Shown one piece after another: positions 41,657 through 49,632 of a stretch of DNA of 64,000 nt (the stretch's first letter is position 1; every line of letters begins with the position of its first letter). The notes under the pieces are model-generated. The model was not told the DNA's origin, did no database searches, and saw only the letters and a list, made by a program, of their open reading frames with translations. The stretch comes from Algiphilus sp022763315 (GTDB lineage Bacteria > Pseudomonadota > Gammaproteobacteria > Nevskiales > Nevskiaceae): assembly GCF_965249985.1 (NCBI RefSeq), contig NZ_OZ252280.1; one strand, 5' to 3'. A program made the translations under genes and the position numbers.

Positions 41657-44158
41657 ATGCGAACAATCATCCGGAGCCTAGCCGCCATCGGCGCGACGTG
41701 GTGCGTGGCAATCAGCCCGGTCGCTGGGCAGTCGCTGCCGATCCAGTTGCCCGATGGCCGCATCGACTTGGTATTGCAGCCCGGCGTCATTGACGGTGGT
41801 CTCGAACTTTGTCTGCGGGGAGATCTCGGCTCGCTGGGGCTGGACAACTGCGTGCGCCTCGGCACCGGCGGGCTGGAGTTAACCAACCCGCCGATGGGAG
41901 ATTCACTGCTGCTCTCCCCCGACGGTGTCGCGCTGACCGAGAACGAGACCTATGGCCCGCGCGCGGCCAATGCCTCGCTGGGGACCGGTGGACTGACTGC
42001 CGGCATCAACCGCGACGGGCGGTTGACCAGTCTTGGTTGGCCGGGGCCGGGCCTCTACGACCACGTCAACTACCTGAATCTCTCGCAGGGGCTGCCTAAC
42101 AAGGGCGCTTTCCGCAACGCGGGCTCCTTTGGCGGTGTGGATGGCGAATGGCTCATTGGCAGCGACGGCTGGACGGTGATTGACCAGCGCTACGCCAACA
42201 GCAATACGCAGACGCTGGTCACGGAGCTGGAAGACGCCGAGAACGGCCTGCGCGTGACGATTACCGACATCGTGCATCCGGAAAAGGACCTGATGGCGCG
42301 CAACTTCGCGTTCTCTCGGCCACCAGATCAAGGCTTCAATTACTACGCCAATATGAATCCGACCACGGCGCGCATTCCCCGCATCCCGTCGGTGACCGAT
42401 GCCTTCCTCGATCCGGCGACGGACTTCGCTACTGTCTACTCGGCTTCCGACGGCGCGTTGCTGCATTTCCGGCCTATTCAGATCGACCCGACGTCGCTCA
42501 CGCGCATCCTGACCTCGCAGCTTACGATCGAAAACGCTATGGATGCCGTAGCCGGCAGCTTCGGTCGCGGCGTCTACGTTGCGGTGGCGGGGCAGAGCAT
42601 GCCGAGCAGCTTCCAGGCTGGGACCGATACGCTGGGCCTGCTGCGCAGCGAAGTCGAAGGCACGCCGTTGATCGACCCCTTCTATGACATCGAGAACGGT
42701 CAACTGTCGGGCGCGTGGATCGCAGTGGGCAAGACAGCGGGCGGCCTGGCTGGGCTCGCGCCGGACGCGGACGGCTCCTACACCGTCTACATTGCGGCCG
42801 GCGATCGCCCCAATAACGCCCTGCGATTGATCCGCGAGGCGCGACAGCAAGGCTTCAAGGCCATGCGTGCCGCCTCCGAGGCGGATTGGCGGCAGTGGAT
42901 TCGCCGCGCCCGGCTACCGGCGACGCAGGATCAGCGCACCCGCGACGTCTCCAAGCGCGCCCTGATCACGATCCGTACCGCCACCGACCGCGAGACCGGC
43001 GCCATCCTCGCCGCCACCACCCCGCAGACCCCGTACCGACAGGACTGGGTGCGCGACGGCGCCTTCTTCAAGTACGCGCTGCTGATTGCGGGGTACAGCG
43101 ACATTCCGGAGGCGAACAGCCAATTCCTGACCGGCATCTACCGCGACCTGCCGATTCTCGACGGCACCTGGGACACTTTCTATTACCCCGATGGCGCCGA
43201 AGCGGGTGCGGTCTTTCCCTACGAGATCGATGCACAGGGCTTGGTGATCTGGAGCCTGTGGCTGCCCTACGCCATCGGCGAGCGCGATACCGCCTATCTG
43301 GAGGCCGTCTATCCCGCGATTGCAGATACCGCGGACGCGCTGCTGCGTTGTTACGACCCGCGCAACGGCCTGCAGTGCATCGCGCCCGAGGACGACGTGA
43401 TCGTGCCGAGTCAGGGCGCCCAGGGCGCGGCAGCCGTCCACCTTGGCTACCAGACCGCGATCCGCGCCGCGGAGGCGTTGGGCCGAACCCCCAATCCGCA
43501 ATGGCAGGCACGTGCCGACGAGCTCAAGGCCGCCGTGCTGGACAATCTCTGCGACGAGAATGGCTGCCAGGGCGGTCGCGGCGGCATCTACCTCGCCTGG
43601 CCGTCGGAGGTACTCGAAGCGGACAACCCGGATACGGCGGGACTGCTGCAGCGCCACTACCAGCAGTTCGCCGAACAACTGGATCGCCGCAGTGCGTTCC
43701 AGGCCCCCGAGATCGGCGGTTTCTTCCAGTATCCGATGGAGTCGATCATGGCCCTGGGGCTGGACTGGGAGGATCCGCGCCGCGCTGAACGGCTCGACGG
43801 CTGGATCAAATGGCTCACGCACGACGTTGCCGAACCCGGCGTGCTGCACAACGGGGAGCGCATCTTTCGCGACGGCGAGCGCTCTTTCCGTCATTCGGTG
43901 GGCTTTCCGCACATCTGGTCCGGCGCCGAGGTGTACATCGCGGCGGCGCACGTCTACGGCCTGGAAGGCTGTCCCGGTGGAGTCGATCGCGTTGGTGACG
44001 CGCCCTGCAGTCGAAGCCGTGGCACAGGCCCTTCCGGCAGCGCGGGCGTTGCGGGTGCGGATAGCGGCGGCGGTGGCAGCATCTGGCTTCTGGCGCTCGC
44101 GGCAGTCGTCGGATTTCGACGTCGATTCCTGCAGCGTTGTGCAGTATGGAGCCTGTGA
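41657..44158 (+). CDS. Secreted glucoamylase-like (GH15) protein with GlyGly-CTERM tail
   Basis: This 833-residue protein has a signal peptide (cleavage near V-A-G-Q, residue 24) and an N-terminal beta-rich region (25-400). The alpha/alpha-toroid part has R-Q-D-W-V-R-D-G-A-F-F-K-Y near residue 461 and P-Y-E-I-D-A-Q-G-L near 522, as in GH15 glucoamylases. The tail is S-G-G-G-G-S at 803-808, then a hydrophobic helix (I-W-L-L-A-L-A-A-V-V-G-F) and R-R-R-F, a clear GlyGly-CTERM signal used by rhombosortase on type II-secreted proteins. GGAGG lies 6 bases before ATG 41657. It probably cleaves an alpha-glucan or related sugar polymer outside the cell. Exact specificity is unknown. Confidence 0.82.
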   Translation: MRTIIRSLAAIGATWCVAISPVAGQSLPIQLPDGRIDLVLQPGVIDGGLELCLRGDLGSLGLDNCVRLGTGGLELTNPPMGDSLLLSPDGVALTENETYGPRAANASLGTGGLTAGINRDGRLTSLGWPGPGLYDHVNYLNLSQGLPNKGAFRNAGSFGGVDGEWLIGSDGWTVIDQRYANSNTQTLVTELEDAENGLRVTITDIVHPEKDLMARNFAFSRPPDQGFNYYANMNPTTARIPRIPSVTDAFLDPATDFATVYSASDGALLHFRPIQIDPTSLTRILTSQLTIENAMDAVAGSFGRGVYVAVAGQSMPSSFQAGTDTLGLLRSEVEGTPLIDPFYDIENGQLSGAWIAVGKTAGGLAGLAPDADGSYTVYIAAGDRPNNALRLIREARQQGFKAMRAASEADWRQWIRRARLPATQDQRTRDVSKRALITIRTATDRETGAILAATTPQTPYRQDWVRDGAFFKYALLIAGYSDIPEANSQFLTGIYRDLPILDGTWDTFYYPDGAEAGAVFPYEIDAQGLVIWSLWLPYAIGERDTAYLEAVYPAIADTADALLRCYDPRNGLQCIAPEDDVIVPSQGAQGAAAVHLGYQTAIRAAEALGRTPNPQWQARADELKAAVLDNLCDENGCQGGRGGIYLAWPSEVLEADNPDTAGLLQRHYQQFAEQLDRRSAFQAPEIGGFFQYPMESIMALGLDWEDPRRAERLDGWIKWLTHDVAEPGVLHNGERIFRDGERSFRHSVGFPHIWSGAEVYIAAAHVYGLEGCPGGVDRVGDAPCSRSRGTGPSGSAGVAGADSGGGGSIWLLALAAVVGFRRRFLQRCAVWSL

Positions 44159-44216
44159 CCGACGTTACCGACTACGCAGCGGTACACGGACGAGCGATTA
44201 CAATGGAGGTTAAAGA

Positions 44217-44468
44217 TTGCGCAACCGCGCGTTCCGACGGCTGGCGAAGGAGGTAGTTGCTCCATTCGCGAATCTGTCAAACGTGTGCGCGTTCGCGGCG
44301 GTGCTTTTGAGGCGATCAGCAGGGATCACGCATGACTTCCAGTTCCAGTTCGCAGGTGCGCGGTTCGGGGGTGCGCGTTGCGCGCGACTGTTCCGGGTGG
44401 ACATGGCGCGGGCGAGCCAGGACCTAGGTTCTGGCGCTTCTTGCTCTAAATTGGTACGCACACGATGA
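44217..44468 (+). CDS. Possible 83-residue protein coupled to rsmG (low confidence)
   Basis: A TTG at 44217 lies 6 bases after a perfect GGAGG, and the frame ends at a TGA that overlaps the rsmG ATG (ATGA at 44465). The product would be basic with no recognised domain. The 306 bases between the GH15-like gene and rsmG hold nothing else except a TACAAT box at 44199-44204 that could be a -10 element. Translation is suggested by the ribosome site and by rsmG lacking one of its own. It could also be a leader with no functional peptide. Confidence 0.3.
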   Translation: MRNRAFRRLAKEVVAPFANLSNVCAFAAVLLRRSAGITHDFQFQFAGARFGGARCARLFRVDMARASQDLGSGASCSKLVRTR

Positions 44469-45160
44469 ATATGCCGCCGAAAGCGGGCGCTGATCGCGGG
44501 TCGCATCGTATGCGCTCACACCTTGAGGGTGGCCTCAGCGACTTGGCGCTTGGAGCCTCCCTTGTAGACCCGCTGATGGCCTACCTGCAGGAGCTGCAGC
44601 GCTGGAACAAGGCCTACAACCTGACCGCGATCCGTGATCCGGGTGAGATGGTGACGCGCCATATCCTGGATTCCCTGGCCGTGTTGCCCGCTGCCAGCGA
44701 ATGGTTGAAGGACGCGAGAGTCTGCGACGTGGGCGCCGGTGCCGGTCTGCCCGGCATTCCGTGGGCGCTCGCCTGCCCCGGTGCCCATATCACATTGATC
44801 GACAGCATCGGCAAGAAGGTGCGCTTCATGCGGCACGCCATCCGCACGCTGGCCATCGACAACGCCGAAGCGCATCAGGTCCGTGCCGAAGCTTTCGATG
44901 GGACGGAACCCTTCGATGTGGTGGTCTGTCGCGCCTTCGCGTCGTTGCACGATTTTATCGAGATGACCGCGCATCTGGCCGGTGACGATGGTCGTTGGCT
45001 GGCCATGAAGGGTAAGCTAGTGGATTCCGAGCTTGCGCAACTACCGGAGGGCTTCCAGGTGAGCCGCGCTGACGCCCTACATGTCCCCGGTCTCCGGGAA
45101 GACCGCCACCTCGTCGTGATCGAACGCGTCGCCTGTGCGGCGGGCATGGGGTCGGCATGA
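44465..45160 (+). CDS. rsmG: 16S rRNA (guanine-N7)-methyltransferase RsmG (GidB)
   Basis: RsmG methylates G527 of 16S rRNA using SAM. In this 231-residue protein W-N-K-A-Y-N-L-T-A-I-R-D is near residues 47-58, followed by the SAM loop V-C-D-V-G-A-G-A-G-L-P-G-I-P near residue 86. V-V-C-R-A-F-A-S-L is near residue 156. Three possible starts (44465, 44471, 44510) lack a ribosome site; 44465 is preferred because it overlaps the upstream small frame. The stop overlaps parA. The usual upstream partner mnmG (gidA) is absent. Confidence 0.95.
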   Translation: MNMPPKAGADRGSHRMRSHLEGGLSDLALGASLVDPLMAYLQELQRWNKAYNLTAIRDPGEMVTRHILDSLAVLPAASEWLKDARVCDVGAGAGLPGIPWALACPGAHITLIDSIGKKVRFMRHAIRTLAIDNAEAHQVRAEAFDGTEPFDVVVCRAFASLHDFIEMTAHLAGDDGRWLAMKGKLVDSELAQLPEGFQVSRADALHVPGLREDRHLVVIERVACAAGMGSA

Positions 45161-45939
45161 CCCGCATCCTCGCCGTCGCCAATCAGAAGGGGGGCGTGGG
45201 CAAGACCACGACTGCCGTGAACGTGGCGGCATCGCTGGCTTCAGCCAATCGGCGTGTGCTGCTCGTGGATCTGGACGCCCAGGGCAACGCCACCATGGGG
45301 GTCGGGGTGGACAAGGACGACTGCGCGGTGACCGTGCGCGACGTGCTGCTCGAAGCGTGTCCGCCCAAGCGCGCGATCGTGCATCTCGATCGCCTGAACA
45401 TGGATCTGTTGCCCGCCAACGGCGACCTCACCGAAGCGGAAGTCCGCTTGCGCGACCAGGCGGTGGGCGATTTCGCACTGAAGTCCGCCCTGAGCGAATT
45501 GCAGGACGATTACGACTACATCTTTCTCGACTGCCCGCCGGCGCTGTCCAAGCTCACCGTCAACGCCCTGGTGGCTGCGGATGGGGTGCTGGTGCCGATG
45601 CAGTGCGAGTACTACGCCCTGGAAGGCCTGACGGCACTGCTCGATACGATCGAGCGCATTCGCAAGGTGATCAATCCATCGCTGGGCATCGACGGTTTGC
45701 TGCGGACCATGTTCGATCCGCGCAACAATCTGGCCAACGACGTGTCGGCGCAGCTCACTCAGCATTTCGGGGACCGCGTCTATCGCACCATCGTCCCGCG
45801 CAATGTCCGCCTTGCCGAGGCGCCGAGTCACGGTTTGCCGGCAATGGTCTACGATGCGCAGTCCGCCGGCGCGCGCGCCTATCTCGCGCTCGCCGGTGAA
45901 TTGGTACGCCGCCACGGTCAGGGCCGCAGCGCGGCCTAA
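45157..45939 (+). CDS. parA: Chromosome partitioning ATPase ParA (Soj)
   Basis: This 260-residue Walker-type ATPase has the deviant Walker A loop K-G-G-V-G-K-T-T (11-18), D-L-D-A-Q-G-N near 40 and F-L-D-C-P-P-A-L near 125. It drives origin segregation with ParB. The start overlaps the rsmG stop and it ends 20 bases before parB. Its place next to rsmG and parB near the ATP synthase operon is the common gammaproteobacterial arrangement close to the replication origin. Confidence 0.97.
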   Translation: MTRILAVANQKGGVGKTTTAVNVAASLASANRRVLLVDLDAQGNATMGVGVDKDDCAVTVRDVLLEACPPKRAIVHLDRLNMDLLPANGDLTEAEVRLRDQAVGDFALKSALSELQDDYDYIFLDCPPALSKLTVNALVAADGVLVPMQCEYYALEGLTALLDTIERIRKVINPSLGIDGLLRTMFDPRNNLANDVSAQLTQHFGDRVYRTIVPRNVRLAEAPSHGLPAMVYDAQSAGARAYLALAGELVRRHGQGRSAA

Positions 45940-45959
45940 GCAGGAACACACAGCTAACG

Positions 45960-46844
45960 ATGAGCACGAAGAAGCGCGGACTTGGCCGCGGACTGGATGC
46001 ACTGCTGGGCAGCGCTCCGGAAGGTCATCAGGACGGCGATGCCCTCTCAGAGGATGCGCGCGCCGCATTGCAGGCCGTATCCGTCGACCGCCTCCAGCCG
46101 GGACCGCATCAACCGCGGCAGTATTTTGACGAAGAGGCGCTGCAGGCCTTGGCGGAATCCATCCGCAGCCAGGGTGTCATCCAGCCCCTGCTGGTGCGGC
46201 CGGCCGGCGGCAAGCGCTTCGAGATCATCGCCGGCGAGCGTCGCTGGCGCGCCGCCAAGCTGGCCGGCCTGCCCGAGCTGCCGGTCATCGTGCGCGAAAT
46301 CGACGAACAGAGCGCGATGGCGGTGGCGCTGGTCGAGAATATCCAGCGCGCGGATCTCAACCCGCTGGAAGAGGCCAATGCCATCCATCGCCTGATTGAA
46401 GAGTGCGGCCTGACCCACGCCAAGGCAGCGGAGGCAGTGGGGCGCTCGCGCGCCGCCATCAGCAATCTGCTGCGGCTTTTTGATCTGCCGTCGGAGGTCC
46501 AGCAGATGGTGCGCGACGGCCAGCTCAGCTTCGGGCATGCCAGAGCGCTGCTGCAGGCGCCTGACGCAGCGCAGCTGGGCTTAGCGCAACGCGTGGCGGC
46601 ACAGGGGCTGACAGTGCGCCAGACCGAGGCATTGGCACGGAAGGCCGAAACGCCCGAAGCGCCAGCGCCAGCGCGGCCAGAAGCAGCCCCGTCTTACCGT
46701 TGGGCCGAGAGTGCATTGTCCGAAGGCGTGGGGCTGCCGGTTCGCATCAAGGCCAAGGAATCGGGGCGCGGACAGGTTACGATTGCTTTTCGTGATCAGA
46801 GCGAGTTTGACGCACTTATGGCCCTGTTCGCGAAAAATCCCTGA
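45960..46844 (+). CDS. parB: Chromosome partitioning protein ParB (Spo0J)
   Basis: A 294-residue ParB with basic start (K-K-R-G-L-G-R-G-L-D-A-L-L). The CTPase-domain motif G-E-R-R-W-R-A-A is near residues 92-99, V-A-L-V-E-N-I-Q-R-A-D-L-N near 122-134 and a helix-turn-helix G-L-T-H-A-K-A-A-E-A-V-G-R-S-R near 152-166. It ends with a short dimerisation domain. It would load at parS sites; no copy of the 16-base parS palindrome was seen in this window. Confidence 0.96.
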   Translation: MSTKKRGLGRGLDALLGSAPEGHQDGDALSEDARAALQAVSVDRLQPGPHQPRQYFDEEALQALAESIRSQGVIQPLLVRPAGGKRFEIIAGERRWRAAKLAGLPELPVIVREIDEQSAMAVALVENIQRADLNPLEEANAIHRLIEECGLTHAKAAEAVGRSRAAISNLLRLFDLPSEVQQMVRDGQLSFGHARALLQAPDAAQLGLAQRVAAQGLTVRQTEALARKAETPEAPAPARPEAAPSYRWAESALSEGVGLPVRIKAKESGRGQVTIAFRDQSEFDALMALFAKNP

Positions 46845-46881
46845 TTTTTGTGCGCACTGTTGCGGTGCAAAACTATTTTGC

Positions 46882-46910
46882 TTGACCCCATCCCGGCCGA
46901 CCCTTAGACT
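46882..46910 (+). promoter_or_regulatory. Sigma-70 promoter for the atp operon
   Basis: TTGACC (46882-46887) and TAGACT (46905-46910) are separated by exactly 17 bases. They lie 49 bases upstream of the first atpI start codon and in an AT-richer gap after parB. The -35 box matches 5 of 6 consensus bases and the -10 box 4 of 6. Confidence 0.7.
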
Positions 46911-46958
46911 CCGCACCGCGTTTTCGCGGCACTACGTGATTTGCCCGCGCCGGAACAC

Positions 46959-47360
46959 ATGATGTCTCTAACTCGATGGGGCCAATGGCCCATCCCGGTG
47001 CGCCTGGTCACTGTGCAACTCGGTCTCGGAATGGTGATCGCTGTCGGCTGGATGCTGGCGCGGGGAATCGAGGACGGCGTTGCGGCACTGATCGGGGCTG
47101 CCATCGCGGCGGCGGGTAACGGTTTCTTTGCGTTGCGGCTCTTCTTGCGGCCGGCGCAGGAGCCGGGCGGCATGCTGCGCAGCTTCATGGCTGCGGAGGT
47201 GCTGAAAATCGCGCTGGTCGTCGCTCTCCTCGCCATGGCGATGACGGCGTTGCCGGGGAGAGTGGTACCGGTCATCACGAGCTTCTTCGTGCTGCAACTC
47301 GCGCATTTATGGGCGCTCCTCTGGAGCGAGTCGAATCGAAAAACGGACCAGGGAGCTTGA
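46959..47360 (+). CDS. atpI: ATP synthase accessory protein AtpI
   Basis: This 133-residue membrane protein has four hydrophobic segments, as in the AtpI family. F-F-V-L-Q-L-A-H-L-W-A-L-L near the end is characteristic. AtpI assists c-ring assembly or Mg2+ handling and is dispensable in many bacteria. Two ATG codons in a row could be the start (46959 or 46962). Its stop is 8 bases before the favoured atpB ATG, and a TTG overlapping that stop is an alternative atpB start. Confidence 0.88.
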   Translation: MMSLTRWGQWPIPVRLVTVQLGLGMVIAVGWMLARGIEDGVAALIGAAIAAAGNGFFALRLFLRPAQEPGGMLRSFMAAEVLKIALVVALLAMAMTALPGRVVPVITSFFVLQLAHLWALLWSESNRKTDQGA

Positions 47361-47368
47361 CGCAAGCG

Positions 47369-48202
47369 ATGGCAGCCAAATCAGATGCGCCAACTTCAGC
47401 CGAATACATCACGCACCACCTCACGCATTTGACGGTGGGCGAGGGTTTTTGGACGCTGAATCTGGACACGATCTTCTTCTCCATCGTCCTTGGCGTCGGT
47501 TTCCTCTATTTCTTCCGCAAGGCGGCGTTGCGTGCCACCACCGACACGCCGAGCGGGCTGCTTTCCTTCTGTGAGTTGCTGGTCAATTTCGTGGACGGGG
47601 CAGTGAAGGAGTCCTTCCACGGACAATCCAAGCTGATTGCGCCGCTGGCACTCACGATCTTCGTCTGGGTGTTGCTGTGGAACATCATGGACATCGTGCC
47701 CATCGATCTGCTGCCGACGATCTTCTATGCATTCGGGGTGGAGTACCTCAAGGTCGTGCCTTCGGCGGATATGAGCGCGACCTTCGCGCTGTCGATCAGT
47801 GTCTTCGTCCTCATCCTCGTCTACAGCGTGCTTGGCAAGGGCGTGGGTGGTTTCGTTAAGGAATTCCTGACGCACCCCTTTGGCCCGGTGCTGATGCCCT
47901 TCAACATTATTCTCAATGTGGTGGAGCTACTCGCCAAGCCGTTGTCGCTGGCGCTGCGATTGTTCGGCAATCTCTATGCCGGAGAGCTGATCTTCATCCT
48001 CATTGCGCTATTTACGCTGGGTACCTCGCTGACCGAGGCGTTGACCAGCGTGAGTGGTTGGGCGTCCATCCTTGGACAGGCGCTCCTCCAATTTGCCTGG
48101 GCGGTTTTCCACATTCTGGTTATTCCGTTGCAGGCATTCATCTTCATGACTCTCACCATCGTCTACCTGGGCATGGCCTACGAGAGTCACGAAGATCACT
48201 AG
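47369..48202 (+). CDS. atpB: ATP synthase Fo subunit a
   Basis: This 277-residue membrane protein provides the proton half-channels. The essential arginine is in L-S-L-A-L-R-L-F-G-N near residue 198-207, and the last helix has the L-Q-A-F-I-F-M-T-L-T segment. The ATG at 47369 gives a normal length. TTG 47357 has a better spaced GGAG and would add 4 residues. It is the second gene of the atp operon. Confidence 0.97.
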   Translation: MAAKSDAPTSAEYITHHLTHLTVGEGFWTLNLDTIFFSIVLGVGFLYFFRKAALRATTDTPSGLLSFCELLVNFVDGAVKESFHGQSKLIAPLALTIFVWVLLWNIMDIVPIDLLPTIFYAFGVEYLKVVPSADMSATFALSISVFVLILVYSVLGKGVGGFVKEFLTHPFGPVLMPFNIILNVVELLAKPLSLALRLFGNLYAGELIFILIALFTLGTSLTEALTSVSGWASILGQALLQFAWAVFHILVIPLQAFIFMTLTIVYLGMAYESHEDH

Positions 48203-48268
48203 GAGGCAGCGTTCCTCCCCTCTGTTTCTTTTTGTTCCACTTCGTCATAACCCTTCTGGAGAGCTTTC

Positions 48269-48526
48269 ATGGAACTCATCATCGGCAACACCGCGCTCGC
48301 CATCGGCATCATCTTCGGCCTGGCAGCACTCGGTACCGGTATCGGCTTCGGCCTTCTCGGCGGCAAGTTTCTCGAGGGCGCGGCACGTCAGCCGGAAATG
48401 GCCGGCATGCTGCAGACGCGCATGTTCATCATTGCCGGTCTGCTCGACGCGGTCGCGATTATTGGTGTGGCCATGGCGCTCCTGATGCTGTTCGCCAATC
48501 CTCTGCTGGGCCAGCTCGGCGGATAA
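48269..48526 (+). CDS. atpE: ATP synthase Fo subunit c
   Basis: This 85-residue two-helix hairpin has the polar loop A-R-Q-P-E at 39-43 and the ion-binding carboxylate D60 in G-L-L-D-A-V-A-I-I. The absence of the Na+-binding glutamine and E-S pattern indicates proton coupling. A GGAGA ribosome site lies upstream of ATG 48269. High expression relative to neighbours is expected, since 8-15 copies are needed per enzyme. Confidence 0.97.
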   Translation: MELIIGNTALAIGIIFGLAALGTGIGFGLLGGKFLEGAARQPEMAGMLQTRMFIIAGLLDAVAIIGVAMALLMLFANPLLGQLGG

Positions 48527-48581
48527 GACCCGTTCGCGAAGCACGCCGTACTTTGATTCAAGCAAAACGGAGGCTTAGGCC

Positions 48582-49052
48582 GTGGGAGTAAACGCGACCC
48601 TTATTGTCCAGGTGATCACCTTTGCGGTGTTTGTCTGGTTCACCATGAAGTTCGTGTGGCCGCCGATCATGCAAGCCATGCGCGAGCGCGAAGCGCGTAT
48701 TGCCGATGGCCTGGCCGCCGCCGACAAAGGCAATAAGTCGCTCGAGGAAGCGGAAGCCGAGAAGGCGCGCACGCTTCAGGAAGCCCGCAGTCAGGCGCAG
48801 GACATCCTGACCAACGCCAACCGTCAGGCCGCCCAGGTGGTCGAGCAGGCGCAAGCCAAGGCGCAGAGCGAAGCGGAGCGCATCCGTTCCGATGCGCATC
48901 AGGAAGCCGAGCGTGAGATCGAGAAGGCCAAGGAAGCGCTGCGCAAGCAGGTCGGCGACCTTGCCGTCCTCGGCGCCGCACGCATCGTCAAGCGCGAGAT
49001 CGACGCGTCCAAGCACGCGGAAGTCCTGTCTGACGTCGCGGCGCAGCTCTAG
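48582..49052 (+). CDS. atpF: ATP synthase Fo subunit b
   Basis: This 156-residue protein has one N-terminal membrane helix (about 6-24, ending K-F-V-W-P-P-I-M) followed by a long coiled coil rich in A, E, K and Q. The helix forms the peripheral stalk that links Fo to the delta subunit. The start is GTG 48582 with CGGAGG upstream. It ends 8 bases before atpH. Confidence 0.97.
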   Translation: MGVNATLIVQVITFAVFVWFTMKFVWPPIMQAMREREARIADGLAAADKGNKSLEEAEAEKARTLQEARSQAQDILTNANRQAAQVVEQAQAKAQSEAERIRSDAHQEAEREIEKAKEALRKQVGDLAVLGAARIVKREIDASKHAEVLSDVAAQL

Positions 49053-49060
49053 GAGTCGAT

Positions 49061-49594
49061 ATGAGCCAGACGACGACTGCCGCCCGCCCCTACGCCCGCG
49101 CCGCCTTTGACCTTGCGCGTCAGACGGAGCGTGTCGAGGCCTGGGCGGAATTCCTGGCGCGGCTGGATGCACTGTCGGAAATGGCAGAAGTCCAGAAGCT
49201 GATCGCGCAGCCGGGCGTCGACAAGACGCGCCTGGCCAGTGTGCTGGCGGAGGCGGCGCAGGCTGACGACAGCAGTGCGCAGAACTTCATCCGCCTGCTT
49301 GCCGAGAATCGCCGTCTGGCACTCCTGCCGGCCATTCGCTCGACCTTCGACGCTTTACGCCGTGAGGCTGAGAATGTCGTCGATGTGACGATCACCACCG
49401 CCGCGACAGTAGAGGACGCGCAGCGCGATGCCCTCCGCTCCGCCATCGAAAAGCACTTTGGTCGCAAGACTGAGCTGCACTGGGCGGTGGACGAAGCGCT
49501 CATTGCCGGCGCACGAATCCGTGCGGGCGACCATGTAATCGATGCGAGTGCCGCTGGTGCGCTGGAACAGCTCCGCGACGCCGTGACTGTCTAA
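49061..49594 (+). CDS. atpH: ATP synthase F1 subunit delta
   Basis: This 177-residue delta subunit has the N-terminal A-R-P-Y-A-R-A-A-F motif (about 6-14) for alpha binding and the C-terminal G-A-R-I-R-A-G-D-H-V-I-D segment near 149-160. It holds the peripheral stalk to the top of F1. The ATG has AGGAG upstream. Confidence 0.97.
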   Translation: MSQTTTAARPYARAAFDLARQTERVEAWAEFLARLDALSEMAEVQKLIAQPGVDKTRLASVLAEAAQADDSSAQNFIRLLAENRRLALLPAIRSTFDALRREAENVVDVTITTAATVEDAQRDALRSAIEKHFGRKTELHWAVDEALIAGARIRAGDHVIDASAAGALEQLRDAVTV

Positions 49595-49632
49595 GCAAGC
49601 TGCCACTGCATTTACCCGAGGATATTTAGACC

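Noticed and set aside
46845..46881. Intrinsic terminator after parB
   Set aside because: A TTTTG...CAAAA pairing can be drawn but needs a three-base insertion and gives a weak stem, so it was not listed.
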